A DNA stretch of 64,000 nt from a virus (IMGVR_UViG_3300008113_004623:1-64000), one strand, 5' to 3'. Positions 23,954 to 32,845 are shown, numbered from the stretch's first letter. The notes: generated by a model not told the origin, from the sequence alone. Numbers and translations are program-made.

Positions 23954-25498
23954 ATGCCAAATCAAAACATTCCAAGAGTCAATGGGCGAGTGATAGCCAA
24001 CGCCCACATGACTAGTTCTTACTATTCCAAAAATGGTTTGAACAAACTTACCGACAAGAACTTTGTCGAGACCATGTTGCGTACTAAGCCCGACCAGTAT
24101 GACAAAATGATGATTCGTTTGTTTACAGACACTAAACTGTATTCAAATGATTTGATCGATCTTGTTATGAAGTCTGGCAAGCCTTTCATGGTAAACGATC
24201 CTAACGGTGTTTTCACCTACAAAATTAAGAAGCGTGCTGAACTTCCTAAAGTTGTTGCTGCTTACTCTGCTGGTACTACTTCAGCTTTGCCTGCAAAGCC
24301 TGGTATCGACGGACAAGAATTTGATGTAATTTTTGACAAGCAAGTATTTGCTGTTAACGATATCATCACTTCTCACCGTTACGAGCAAGAGGTTCAAATT
24401 CAGATTGTGTCTGAAGGTGAGCGTTTCCAAAATGCTTTCCGTTACCGTTGCCGTGCCGCTGGTGCTAACTCTGCTGATTTCGTAAGCTCTCGCTTCTTGA
24501 CAGTAGGGGTTGAGTACTTCAAAGTTGGTAACGTATTGGGTGAGTTCTCTACCAGCTTCTCTGGTTTAGGCTTGTTCGATGGTCACTTGGAAGTTATGGC
24601 TGATGTTCTTAACCAATATGGTGTAGAGCACACTATCACTGACTGGGCTGATGCTACCAAATTAGGTGCACAAACTGATGCTTCTGGTAATCCTTTGGAC
24701 ATCACTTACTACTCTGTAACTGATCCTATGGCTGAAGGTGAGAAAACCAAAATCGTTGGTTGGGAACCTACAGTATCTAGATTGCTTCGTATGGAGATGT
24801 TGCGCATGCGTGCAAACATGTTGATGTGGGGTCGTCAAGGTAATACTAAAGATGAGAAGGGCCGTCCTACTCGTTTGAAGCCAGGTTTGTGGCAGCAGTT
24901 GCACTTGGGTAACGTTATCTACTACGATCGCGGTCAGTTCAGTTTAAACTTGTTGCGTTCTGCAATTGGTGACTTGTTCTACAACCGTGTTAAAGTAGCT
25001 GATCGTTACGTTAAAGTATACACTAACCGTGCAGGTATGGAGTTAGCTTCTTCTGCAATGCGTAAAGACTTCAACAACTCTAACTTCATGTTGTCTGCTG
25101 ACAAATTCATGGATGGTAAAGATCGTTTGAAGCAAGGTTACGCTTTACAGTTTGACCACTTCATGACTACTGAGACTGGTCCAGTTGAGTTCATTGAACT
25201 AGAGCAATTGAACGAGCATGCTACTTTCTTAGAGTTAGGTCCTAACAAGAAAGTTCCACCAATTTTCATCATCATGGACGTGAGCAACGAAGGTGGCTCT
25301 AACATCCGCGAGGTGAAATTGTCAACTCGTCCTAACATGTACTATCAGTACATCCCTGGTTCAGTTGGTTTCGGAAGCCAGCAGACTGTAATTGCTAACA
25401 AAGATCCTTATAGCACTTACATCATGAAAGACTTCTGCGGTATCTTCTTGGAAGATCCAACCAGAACTGTAATCATTAAAGAATACCCACGCCTCTAA
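23954..25498 (+). CDS. Major capsid protein
   Basis: The 514-residue protein follows the scaffold gene and has a size typical of crAss-like HK97-fold capsid proteins. Segments such as FMVNDPNGVFTYKIKKRAEL and IIMDVSNEGG and a C-terminal FGSQQTVIANKDPYSTYIMK have the expected mixed beta character. The codon choice is markedly different from neighbours: CGT, GGT, AAC and TTG dominate while AGA and TTA are rare, as expected for a very highly expressed gene. The start AUG follows an A/T-rich stretch without Shine-Dalgarno. A G/C hairpin follows the stop codon. Confidence 0.88.
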   Translation: MPNQNIPRVNGRVIANAHMTSSYYSKNGLNKLTDKNFVETMLRTKPDQYDKMMIRLFTDTKLYSNDLIDLVMKSGKPFMVNDPNGVFTYKIKKRAELPKVVAAYSAGTTSALPAKPGIDGQEFDVIFDKQVFAVNDIITSHRYEQEVQIQIVSEGERFQNAFRYRCRAAGANSADFVSSRFLTVGVEYFKVGNVLGEFSTSFSGLGLFDGHLEVMADVLNQYGVEHTITDWADATKLGAQTDASGNPLDITYYSVTDPMAEGEKTKIVGWEPTVSRLLRMEMLRMRANMLMWGRQGNTKDEKGRPTRLKPGLWQQLHLGNVIYYDRGQFSLNLLRSAIGDLFYNRVKVADRYVKVYTNRAGMELASSAMRKDFNNSNFMLSADKFMDGKDRLKQGYALQFDHFMTTETGPVEFIELEQLNEHATFLELGPNKKVPPIFIIMDVSNEGGSNIREVKLSTRPNMYYQYIPGSVGFGSQQTVIANKDPYSTYIMKDFCGIFLEDPTRTVIIKEYPRL

Positions 25499-25515
25499 TC
25501 TAGGCGGTCTCTGAC

Positions 25516-25537
25516 GGGGGAGCCTTAAAACTCCCCC
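25516..25537 (+). terminator. Hairpin after the capsid gene
   Basis: GGGGGAG pairs with CTCCCCC around CCTTAAAA. No T-run follows, so it may be an RNA-stabilising or partial-attenuation hairpin rather than a full terminator. The same GGGGGAG/CTCCCCC stem, with a T-run, follows the 27243 gene. Confidence 0.55.
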
Positions 25538-25575
25538 ATTAGGGATAATAGATTAAAAAACAAAAAAAACCAACC

Positions 25576-26514
25576 ATGACTAAAGACATATTAAAGGGAG
25601 TACGTATAATCCGCCCTTACAAAAAAACGATCTCTAATCCACGTACATTAGAAGGATCACTGGCCCAAAACGGCTACAACTTTATCCCAGGAACTGCTCG
25701 TAAGTTTTACCCAAGAGTAGATTCTAGAGGGGTGATAAGAACAGGACTCGATGAAAACTCTCCAAAGTTGAAAGGAATCCTGGACTTAAAAACAAGGGAA
25801 CAAGAAACTGCACGAGTTAAGCAATTGAAAGAGTACTACGAATCTTTGCTTGACGAATCACTTGAGCCCAACAGCACGTTCTATGAAGAAATAAAAGAAA
25901 ATGGAATTAATCTCGAAGATGGAGATAACATTTTTAACATGGAGAATCCAAGAGACGCAGTAAATTTTTACTGGTTAATGGAGACAGAAATGGTTGCACC
26001 TAGTTTAGATGCAATTGAGTCTGGCGAAATTGATGGGTCTATGGTAAGATTCTACGTGTTTGATGGTACTGTCGAGACTAAGACTACATTTGAGCGCAAG
26101 AAGCGTATTAACAGTGCGATTGCGGCTTTGGATAAAATGAGCCAAATCAAACGTAAAAAAGTACAAAAGCTTATCGGCTTAGGACTTGCTAATACGTCTT
26201 CCGAGGAAGAAGTTTATAATGCAATAGATGAATACTTACGTACACCATCTACCGCATTAGGACTTGATCCTATAGAAAACTTTATGAGAATCATGAATTA
26301 TAGTGATGACATGTTAGATGCTAAAGCTGTAATCAAGGATCTTATAGACACCAACATTGTTCGAGTAAAAGGCTCTGTTGTATACGAAGGTGAGCATGTT
26401 TGGGCTAAGTCACTAGAAGAGTTTGAGCTCTTTATGGTAGACCCCAAAAACACCGTAGAATACGAAGCTTTCAAAGACAAGTTAAAACAAAAGTTAAAGA
26501 TTAATACCTTATAA
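25576..26514 (+). CDS. Conserved-looking virion protein, 312 aa
   Basis: I do not recognise a named family. The N-terminus is basic (ILKGVRIIRPYKKTISNPRT). A glutamine/glutamate-rich helix follows (REQETARVKQLKEYYESLLD), and two helical repeats of charged residues make up the rest. It lies between the capsid gene and a ring-protein candidate, where crAss-like phages encode head-completion or head-decoration proteins. Its stop codon overlaps the next start (TAATG), so it is coupled to that gene. A head-completion role is inferred from position. Confidence 0.6.
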   Translation: MTKDILKGVRIIRPYKKTISNPRTLEGSLAQNGYNFIPGTARKFYPRVDSRGVIRTGLDENSPKLKGILDLKTREQETARVKQLKEYYESLLDESLEPNSTFYEEIKENGINLEDGDNIFNMENPRDAVNFYWLMETEMVAPSLDAIESGEIDGSMVRFYVFDGTVETKTTFERKKRINSAIAALDKMSQIKRKKVQKLIGLGLANTSSEEEVYNAIDEYLRTPSTALGLDPIENFMRIMNYSDDMLDAKAVIKDLIDTNIVRVKGSVVYEGEHVWAKSLEEFELFMVDPKNTVEYEAFKDKLKQKLKINTL

Positions 26515-27230
26515 TGATACCTGTTCAAGAGTTGATATACGAGTTTAAGTTGATGATTAATAAAGTTAATCGTCAAGATAATGTTGATATTCCTATTGAG
26601 GATATCATCATCTATCTTAATCGTGCACAACTCTCTTGGATTAAAACAAAAATTAATCCAAACAATGTATACAAGACAGGGTATGAGTCTATTCGGAAGC
26701 GGATTGATGACCTACAAGTTTTAAAGGTTTCCAATCTTCAACTTCCTGTTACAAAATCGAATGATTCTTATCTAATTGGGTATGAGTGCCCATTAGACCA
26801 AGCACCAGATTATATGTTCTACGTATCAAGTCATTGTTTAGCTAGCAGAAAAAAATGCGAAAAAAACCTTGGTATTGATTTAGTAAAACAAGGAGACATC
26901 CGCACTATGTACTTTGATTCAAACTTTAGCCCTTCATTTGAGTGGAGAAGCACACTGGCTACCATTGGCGATGATAAGTTGCATGTATATACTGCGGAAG
27001 AATTTACAGTAAAAGAAGTATATCTTACTTACTTACGTTACCCGAAAACTATTGATGTAGACGGTTACGAAAAGTTAGACGGTACACTTTCTCAAACTGT
27101 AGATTGTGAACTTCCAGGTTATACTAAATATGATATAGTAGATTTAGCTGTAAAATTTGCTGCTCAATCTAATGACAATCAAGCTCAGGCTGTTTTTGCA
27201 GAAGATAGAATTATTAAACACTCAGAATAA
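26514..27230 (+). CDS. Collar/ring protein candidate, 238 aa
   Basis: The N-terminus (VQELIYEFKLMINKVNRQDN, then EDIIIYLNRAQLSWIK) is the helical signature of head-tail adaptor or ring proteins of crAss-like phages. A beta-rich remainder with a CPLDQAPDYMFYVSS segment follows. The C-terminal helix KYDIVDLAVKFAAQSNDN supports an adaptor fold. Such proteins stack below the portal to link it to the tail tube. It starts one base before the stop of the preceding gene. Family membership is judged by pattern; a position-specific search would be needed to name the ring number. Confidence 0.55.
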   Translation: MIPVQELIYEFKLMINKVNRQDNVDIPIEDIIIYLNRAQLSWIKTKINPNNVYKTGYESIRKRIDDLQVLKVSNLQLPVTKSNDSYLIGYECPLDQAPDYMFYVSSHCLASRKKCEKNLGIDLVKQGDIRTMYFDSNFSPSFEWRSTLATIGDDKLHVYTAEEFTVKEVYLTYLRYPKTIDVDGYEKLDGTLSQTVDCELPGYTKYDIVDLAVKFAAQSNDNQAQAVFAEDRIIKHSE

Positions 27231-27242
27231 AAATAAAATAAC

Positions 27243-28559
27243 ATGAATCACAAAATCACACAAGTATTCGTCCCTACCTCAGTAGATACTTCTCTAGGTA
27301 CCGACGGATTAGGAAAACAAGTGATGGGTATTTACAACCCTAGCACTTATGCTAACATTGGTGGTACTGCAGCTGATGCAGACTTCTTGGTAGCTATCGG
27401 TTCTGCTGCTGTAGGTAGCAAATACGGTTCTTTCAAAAGTTCCCCCATCAAATTGTCTAACATCATCTCTACTCGTAAAACTGTAGCTGATACTACTGTA
27501 CAACAGCAGATCACTTACATCGGTTACGATGAGGTTAACGATTCTAAGTCTCCCGTATTTGGTTGTGACGAAGAGTACACTTTAACCATCAAGATTGATG
27601 AGTATTGGTCTAAAGGCGTATTCCAGCCTATGATTCAGGAATCAGTACGTGTTAAAACCACTTGCTGCACTGAATGTGGCGGAAACTGCGACGCTTTAGG
27701 TTGCTACCCATTCATGATTGAATTGGTAAACAAAGTGAACAACAATCCTTTGTTGAGCAAGTATGTAAGTGCTGCTATCGTAAACAAAGGTACTGCACCT
27801 ACTTACAAGTTCCGTTTGGTTCTTCCTGATCCTGGTACAGACCCAACTACTGCTGTACGTGCCGCTTATGCTTCTTATGTAGCAACTGCTGCTACTGACA
27901 TCGTAGTTACTTCTGACACCGACGGTGACGGTAACGACACTAACATCATGTATGAGTTGACTTCTAACGTAGCTGCTATCAATAGCGGTGCTCAGGAGTT
28001 ACCTCCTTACAATGGTATTGCTTGGGAAAAATTCGAAGCAACTGCTGGTTCTGTTACTGCTTGCGGTATCAAGTTAACTGGTAAAGCTTTGGATGCTTTC
28101 GGAAACGCTTGCGTTCCTGATGCAGTTCCTTACGTGTTCAACTTGGTTCGTTTCCAAGCTGTAGTTCACAAAGGTCCTTTCACTACTATGGATTTTGACT
28201 TGCCTTCAGATTGCGGAAACTGGTCTGTAACTAAGGTTCAAGACATCAAGTATCCTGTAGGTGTTGGTACTGCTATGGCCGAGTTCGAGCGTCACCACTT
28301 CACTAATAACTTGCCTGCTACTGCAGATGCTCGTTACTACTGGAATCCAATCTACAACGAAGATGCTAACCAGTACTTGTACGTTAACTCTTCTACCACT
28401 TATGACATGTACGAGATTACTTATTTGGAAGATTCTCCTGTAGGATTCGAGAATAAGACTCGCAACACTCATTCGTTGGTTGTATTGGCTGCTGCTGGTG
28501 TAACTGCTGCGGTAACTACTGCGTTGAACAACGTATTGCCTACTGCTCTCCACGTGTAA
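27243..28559 (+). CDS. Abundant virion protein, 438 aa (second major structural protein)
   Basis: I do not recognise the family, but the coding pattern says it is made in large amounts. Codon choice matches the capsid gene (CGT, GGT, AAC, TTG, GCT) and differs from all other neighbours, and a strong terminator follows. A cysteine cluster CCTECGGNCDALGC lies near residues 141-154. The protein is beta-rich and glycine/alanine-rich with a DTDGDGNDTN loop around residue 220 that resembles a calcium-binding loop. A decoration protein, a head-fibre or a tail tube/sheath-like subunit are all possible. The position between ring candidate and small cysteine-rich proteins favours a head-decoration or collar role. 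Confidence 0.65.
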   Translation: MNHKITQVFVPTSVDTSLGTDGLGKQVMGIYNPSTYANIGGTAADADFLVAIGSAAVGSKYGSFKSSPIKLSNIISTRKTVADTTVQQQITYIGYDEVNDSKSPVFGCDEEYTLTIKIDEYWSKGVFQPMIQESVRVKTTCCTECGGNCDALGCYPFMIELVNKVNNNPLLSKYVSAAIVNKGTAPTYKFRLVLPDPGTDPTTAVRAAYASYVATAATDIVVTSDTDGDGNDTNIMYELTSNVAAINSGAQELPPYNGIAWEKFEATAGSVTACGIKLTGKALDAFGNACVPDAVPYVFNLVRFQAVVHKGPFTTMDFDLPSDCGNWSVTKVQDIKYPVGVGTAMAEFERHHFTNNLPATADARYYWNPIYNEDANQYLYVNSSTTYDMYEITYLEDSPVGFENKTRNTHSLVVLAAAGVTAAVTTALNNVLPTALHV

Positions 28560-28567
28560 TCTACTTA

Positions 28568-28592
28568 GGGGGAGATAACACTCCCCCTTTTT
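28568..28592 (+). terminator. Intrinsic terminator after the abundant virion protein
   Basis: GGGGGAG (28568-28574) pairs with CTCCCCC (28581-28587) around ATAACA and is followed by five T. It resembles the hairpin after the capsid gene. Confidence 0.85.
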
Positions 28593-28613
28593 AACCTTTA
28601 ACCCAAAAAATAA

Positions 28614-29060
28614 ATGAAAGATTTAATCTTAAAAACTGGAACATACGTAGAGTTAGTTACAAACAAGAACACCCAGAGTAAAGCTGTCCCTGGCGCTTCT
28701 TTGGAGAAGTTTGTAGTTAACCTATTGAAGAATCCAACTTGCTGTGCCAAGTTTGTTTCTTTATCTAAAGGTGTAGTTACTCAAAGTGGAAGTATTACAA
28801 CTGCTGTTACTCTTAACCAGCCTGCTGGTGAGATTACAACTGTAAGTGCTACTATTGCTGCAGGTGCTATGTCTACGTTTACGTTGAACAATAGCTTTAT
28901 TAAAGCTGATTCTGTAATTCTTGCTGTAGTAAATGATACTACTGGTTCTGGCTTAATTGCTGTACAAGTAGATAACATTGTAGCAGGTTCTTGCTCAATT
29001 TCTTTAGGAGGCGTTGTTGCAAACACTGGAACTGTAACTGTTGCTTTTGCAATTTTCTAA
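28614..29060 (+). CDS. Small virion protein, 148 aa
   Basis: The N-terminus (LILKTGTYVELVTNKNTQ) and then a CC pair (NPTCCAKFVSLSKG) precede a beta-sandwich-like body of Thr/Ser/Val-rich strands (SITTAVTLNQPAGEITTVS, SGLIAVQVDNIVAG). The composition is that of an external decoration or fibre-knob domain. It lies between two intrinsic terminators, so it may be expressed as a short separate message or by partial read-through from the abundant 438-residue gene. Function unknown. Confidence 0.6.
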   Translation: MKDLILKTGTYVELVTNKNTQSKAVPGASLEKFVVNLLKNPTCCAKFVSLSKGVVTQSGSITTAVTLNQPAGEITTVSATIAAGAMSTFTLNNSFIKADSVILAVVNDTTGSGLIAVQVDNIVAGSCSISLGGVVANTGTVTVAFAIF

Positions 29061-29070
29061 ACAACTTAAT

Positions 29071-29096
29071 AGGGGAGAGAAATCTCCCCTTTATTT
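29071..29096 (+). terminator. Intrinsic terminator with GAAA loop
   Basis: AGGGGAGA pairs with TCTCCCCT around GAAA, a GNRA tetraloop, and is followed by TTTATTT. It is the third G/C hairpin within 3.6 kb in the capsid region. Confidence 0.75.
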
Positions 29097-29102
29097 AAAC
29101 CT

Positions 29103-29615
29103 ATGCCAAACATTAAACTAAACTTAGAAGTATATAAATCAAAGGACTGTGGCAGCATGGCTGTACTTGATACGTCCTACTATCCAGTACCACCTGATAC
29201 TGCTAGTATCACTATTGATGTACCAGGTTATGATACTCCGTACAACTTTCCTTTTATCTTAAACGAGATAAATATTTTAAACGCTTATTCGTTTGGCCTA
29301 GTTGCAAATGATGAGGACAGCGCTCAGTATCAATTACCTGACGGTGTTTATCATTTGACTATTACTACTTGTCCTGACTTAGGATTAAATAGTAGATTCC
29401 ATCTAAGAACCTGTAATATTGATTGTCGCTTAGCTGCTCAGTGGGTTAAGTACGTTGACTGCTGCGACGATGAAAAAATGTTATACTACTTAGATAAAAT
29501 TGACTTCTTGTTACGGGGAGCTGAAGCTCAAGCCGATTTGTGCAACCCAGAAAAAGCCACTGAACTTTATAGAAAAGCAGATGACTTACTCAGAAGAATT
29601 GAACTTGACTGTTAA
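29103..29615 (+). CDS. Cysteine-rich virion protein, 170 aa
   Basis: A beta-rich N-terminal half (INLxVYKSKDCGSMAVLD-like strands and DVPGYDTPYNFPFIL) is followed by a cysteine-bearing linker (TCNIDCRLAAQ, VDCCDDEKML) and a helical C-terminus (EAQADLCNPEKATELYRKAD). It sits in a run of five or six adjacent cysteine-rich proteins, and a metal-binding or disulfide-linked collar is possible. The stop codon lies inside the next gene's start region (overlap of 35 bases). Confidence 0.6.
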   Translation: MPNIKLNLEVYKSKDCGSMAVLDTSYYPVPPDTASITIDVPGYDTPYNFPFILNEINILNAYSFGLVANDEDSAQYQLPDGVYHLTITTCPDLGLNSRFHLRTCNIDCRLAAQWVKYVDCCDDEKMLYYLDKIDFLLRGAEAQADLCNPEKATELYRKADDLLRRIELDC

Positions 29616-29769
29616 GAAGAAACTTGCTAATGCTGCCTACAAAGAGTTGCAGCATATCAAGTATCTGACTAAACCATATCATAAAAAGTCTAGAAAGTAC
29701 GCAAGCTTTCTTAGATATCAACATTGCTTAGATTGCGCACAAACTTTAAATTTTAAAACAAAACACTAA
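29581..29769 (+). CDS. Small basic protein, 62 aa
   Basis: A longer frame starts at 29500, but that start is buried deep in the preceding gene. The ATG at 29581 is more likely, overlapping the preceding gene by 35 bases. The protein is rich in Lys, Tyr and His with two cysteines near its end (HCLDCAQ). It precedes the next gene by one base. It may be a minor virion or chaperone protein. Confidence 0.5.
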   Translation: MTYSEELNLTVKKKLANAAYKELQHIKYLTKPYHKKSRKYASFLRYQHCLDCAQTLNFKTKH

Positions 29770-29770
29770 C

Positions 29771-30325
29771 ATGGCTAAATGTTGTCAAACAAATAACTGC
29801 GTAGAACTAACACCATCAGGGTGTGTTCGATACACTGGTACTCCTACCGAAGGAGGACTTATTGATAAACAGGACTACTGTGATCCTTATATTAATGATA
29901 TCATTAAGTTGTTTGATGACAACTTAACCTCATTAGATGTTCGAGTAGGTATAGATAAAACCGCATTAGACACAGCTAACACAGCTTGTGGTACATCGCC
30001 TGTTATCAATACTAACACTATAACAGTAAAAGACGATAAGTATTATTCGTCTGAGGTAGTTCTTAAACTTGTAGGAGTAATCTGTGAACTTCGTTCTAGA
30101 TTAAACTATTTAGTAAATGAGAACATCAACGTAAATTCAGGCAATCTTCATTGGGAAGATTTACCATTGAGTCCTGATTTTAAAAATTGGATGCAACAAA
30201 ATGGATATGCCGCTTGTTTAGGCAATGATCCTTGCGATCCAACTCAACAGATTCAAACTCTAGGAGTATTACTTCAAGCTTTAATTAAAAAGATTTGTGA
30301 GTGCTGCGAGGGCACTATTCAATAA
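29771..30325 (+). CDS. Cysteine-rich virion protein, 184 aa
   Basis: The N-terminus has the pattern CCQTNNCVELTPSGCVRYTG, a cysteine-turn-YTG motif also seen at the start of the next gene (CLSTNWAKCITYSG). That points to a shared attachment domain. The middle is helical (YINDIIKLFDDNLTSLDVRV, then SEVVLKLVGVICELRSRLN). The C-terminus carries another cysteine cluster (KKICECCEG). It is followed by the 638-residue fibre nine bases later. I infer that the two proteins share a binding partner on the capsid or collar. Confidence 0.6.
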   Translation: MAKCCQTNNCVELTPSGCVRYTGTPTEGGLIDKQDYCDPYINDIIKLFDDNLTSLDVRVGIDKTALDTANTACGTSPVINTNTITVKDDKYYSSEVVLKLVGVICELRSRLNYLVNENINVNSGNLHWEDLPLSPDFKNWMQQNGYAACLGNDPCDPTQQIQTLGVLLQALIKKICECCEGTIQ

Positions 30326-30333
30326 AATAAACT

Positions 30334-32250
30334 ATGGGACATTGTACTGATTGTTACGGATCTTCAGTTGTAGCCCCTTGCAGTGATCAAGGTTGCTTAT
30401 CAACAAACTGGGCTAAGTGTATTACTTACTCAGGTGTAGACTTATATTGCGCAACTGGCGCACTTGGAACTATTAGCATTTCTGGTACTGCTGTTGTGCC
30501 TGGAACCACTACTACGCACTCAAATGTATCAGGAGTAAACCTTACTGGTTCAGGTGTAGGTGCCACTTTTGACGTAGTAAGAACTGCAGGAAGTAATACT
30601 TACACAGTAATTATTGCCAACAGAGGTTCTGGATATGCTCCTTTAAATCAGATTAAAATTTTAGGAACTAGTGTAGGAGGTGCTTCTCCAGCTAACGATA
30701 TTACGTTAACTGTACAAACACTAAATGCAGTTATTCCTACAGGAGCTAACTTAGACACCATTATTACTACTTTCCACAATGCTTTGTGTTCTGCAGTAGT
30801 TGGCGGTGGCGGTGTAGATTACTCTGCATTAAACTATTCTTGTCTTCGTCAAAACGGAGTCTTGACAGGAATTGGAACTCCGATTACCACTGAAGCTCAG
30901 TTTGTACAGTCTGCATCTGCTGCAATGTGTGCATTAAACACAACGCTTCAAGATTATGATGGACAAATTATCTTAAATAACATCGAAGGAGCCATACCAG
31001 GTTTACCTGCAACTTATAACTTAGATCAGTATTTAACTTCTCTTACTTCTTATGTAAATACTATTAGAAGTTATGTAGAAATGGATACTGTGTTAGGTAA
31101 TCCTTGTATTAGCTATCCTTTTTCAGCAAAGCCTACTTCTGATTTAATTTCTGATTACATTAATTGGATTACAAGTAATATGTGCGGCATGCACACTTCT
31201 TTAAGTGGATTTGCAGCTACAACAGCTACAACAGCAAATAACTTAAAGACATATATCTCTGGAGTTGGTGCAGTGCCTGCAAACGTAAACACGTCTTCTC
31301 TGCCTGGTGGATCTGCAACTAGTACTGCGTCAGCAGCTATTAGTTTGCTTGTTTCTCAAGTAGCTAGTATTAATGGAACTTTGTTAACAGTACCAACTGC
31401 AAACTATGCATTAACTTGGGCATCTTGTTTTCCTAGTTCTTTCCCAGCTAACTCAGTATTTACTGGACAAACTTGGAACTATACCAACACAGCAACTACT
31501 TTACAAACTCAATTAGATCGTATAGTAGCAGTTCTTTCTACGCTAAACATAAAATTCGACAATACGAAATTTACCATTACTGCAGGATCTTGTGGTCCTA
31601 CAATTGGTTTAGCTGCAGGAGTTGCATTTACTCCAGCTAGTTTGAATGCTGCTGTATTAAACGACCTAGGAGACGTAACTATAACTTCACCTTCTAACGG
31701 GGATATTTTAACCTATGAGTCAGCAGTTTGGAAGAACAAAGCAATTACTGTAAAAGTAAACGGCTCAACTGTTGGAGTTACTAAGACTGTAAGTGCAAGT
31801 GAGGTTGCCTTTGACTTAGCTTTAGTTAATAATACTCCAGTTATTTATCCATTGATTGGTGCAAGTTCTGCTGAGTTTGCCGTAGTTAATGCTACTAGAT
31901 TCCCACTAGGAGGTCAACCATTCCCTTACGCAGTTTTGCACGGAAACATGGTAACTCTACATGGAGTACTTCAGCTTAATATGGTAAGCTTTACTTGGAA
32001 TCACTTAGCGTCTAAGTTAGTAGCTACATTACCAGCAGCAGTAAGACCTGCTTCAACTGATGTATACTTTAATGCAGAACTATACATTAAAGTAGGAGCA
32101 AACTACTCTTCAGTTTATACTAGAGCTACTGGACACATTACACCTGGTGGTAATTTAAATCTAAATTTAATGAACCCTGCAGGAGGTATTGTACTTACTT
32201 CAGGAGATTTGATTGAAGTAGTAATAGGAGGCGTTACCTACGCTATATAA
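30334..32250 (+). CDS. Head- or collar-fibre protein, 638 aa
   Basis: The N-terminus is a cysteine-rich attachment segment (CTDCYGSS, CSDQGCLSTNWAKCITYSG). A beta-domain at about residues 60-130 follows (GSGVGATFDVVRT, NRGSGYAPLNQIKILGT). A long helical/coiled shaft then leads to the fibre motif LNDLGDVTITSPSNGDIL near residue 440. The distal domain (about 505-638) is a beta-sandwich with strands such as VLHGNMVTLHGVLQL and LIEVVIGGVTYAI. This domain order matches trimeric head or collar fibres. It ends its operon, which is followed by two hairpins and a new promoter. Confidence 0.7.
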   Translation: MGHCTDCYGSSVVAPCSDQGCLSTNWAKCITYSGVDLYCATGALGTISISGTAVVPGTTTTHSNVSGVNLTGSGVGATFDVVRTAGSNTYTVIIANRGSGYAPLNQIKILGTSVGGASPANDITLTVQTLNAVIPTGANLDTIITTFHNALCSAVVGGGGVDYSALNYSCLRQNGVLTGIGTPITTEAQFVQSASAAMCALNTTLQDYDGQIILNNIEGAIPGLPATYNLDQYLTSLTSYVNTIRSYVEMDTVLGNPCISYPFSAKPTSDLISDYINWITSNMCGMHTSLSGFAATTATTANNLKTYISGVGAVPANVNTSSLPGGSATSTASAAISLLVSQVASINGTLLTVPTANYALTWASCFPSSFPANSVFTGQTWNYTNTATTLQTQLDRIVAVLSTLNIKFDNTKFTITAGSCGPTIGLAAGVAFTPASLNAAVLNDLGDVTITSPSNGDILTYESAVWKNKAITVKVNGSTVGVTKTVSASEVAFDLALVNNTPVIYPLIGASSAEFAVVNATRFPLGGQPFPYAVLHGNMVTLHGVLQLNMVSFTWNHLASKLVATLPAAVRPASTDVYFNAELYIKVGANYSSVYTRATGHITPGGNLNLNLMNPAGGIVLTSGDLIEVVIGGVTYAI

Positions 32251-32256
32251 GATATT

Positions 32257-32316
32257 GACAGGATTTAGGTTGGTTTCCCCTGTCTAATGCTGAAATGAGC
32301 CTAGGAGACTAGGCTC
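32257..32316 (+). terminator. Tandem hairpins after the fibre gene
   Basis: GACAGG (32257-32262) can pair with CCTGTC (32279-32284). GAGCCTAG (32297-32304) pairs perfectly with CTAGGCTC (32309-32316) around the GNRA loop GAGA. No T-run follows, so this could be a termination aid, an RNase-resistant 3' end or a regulatory structure just before the promoter at 32335. Confidence 0.5.
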
Positions 32317-32334
32317 TATCAGTTTAAGATAAAC

Positions 32335-32364
32335 TTGACTAAAAATGAAATTTAAGTATATTTG
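32335..32364 (+). promoter_or_regulatory. Full Bacteroidota-type promoter for the collar and tail-hub genes
   Basis: TTG (32335-32337; acTTGact), 19 bases, then TATATTTG (32357-32364). The ATG at 32379 follows after 14 bases. It probably drives the collar, tail-hub and first cargo genes up to 45463. Confidence 0.75.
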
Positions 32365-32378
32365 TAATACGTAGAGTT

Positions 32379-32845
32379 ATGCTAACTAATGCAGAATTAA
32401 TCGCTAGAGTTAAAAATGCTATGATTTAAGTTGTAATGTACGAAGAACTAAAAATAAACTTCCTAAAATAGAAGAAGGATTATATTCCTACTTTATTCAG
32501 GGGGTATTTAATACTTCAAACTCTGAAGAGTTGTTTCCAACAACAATCAGAGATTTCATCAACCACAGTCGCCTAAGAGTTAAAACGCCAAAGAAATTCT
32601 ACACAATTCGTAATGGTTACTTATATGTACTAGACCCTGACGTAGAGTCTGTGAATATGTATGCCTACTTTACTGAGTCAATTGAAGATGCTGATGGATC
32701 TGAATGTCTTAGTATGTACGATAAAGAATTTAAGATTGCTTCCTATTTAGTTGATCCTTTAATTCAGTTGGTTAATCAGGAATTAATTAATTACCATAAG
32801 TTACCAGTTGAGCAAGAGGATAACAATAGAGATGAACAAATTTAA
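32379..32845 (+). CDS. Collar-region protein, about 155 aa, frameshifted
   Basis: From the promoter-proximal ATG the frame reads LTNAELIARVKNAM and then hits TAA at 32427-32429. The frame starting at 32414 continues with DLSCNVRRTKNKLPKIEE, then LYSYFIQGVFNTSNSEELFP and on to 32845. One extra base near 32421-32424 (ATG-GAT) would join them without interruption. The frame also offers a TTG start at 32531, but codon character extends well upstream of it. No family is recognised; it precedes the HU/IHF-like and ring-like genes and ends in an acidic tail. Sequencing error and true mutation both remain possible. Confidence 0.6.

Noticed and set aside
32250-32335. Possible tRNA or riboswitch in the gap after the 638-residue gene
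   Set aside because: Two hairpins are present, but there is no cloverleaf, no T-loop consensus and no acceptor stem; treated as terminator-like structures instead.
32405-32430. Programmed -1 frameshift in the collar gene
   Set aside because: No X-XXY-YYZ slippery heptamer sits in the right phase between the TAA in the alternative frame (32411) and the stop at 32427, so an indel is the simpler explanation.
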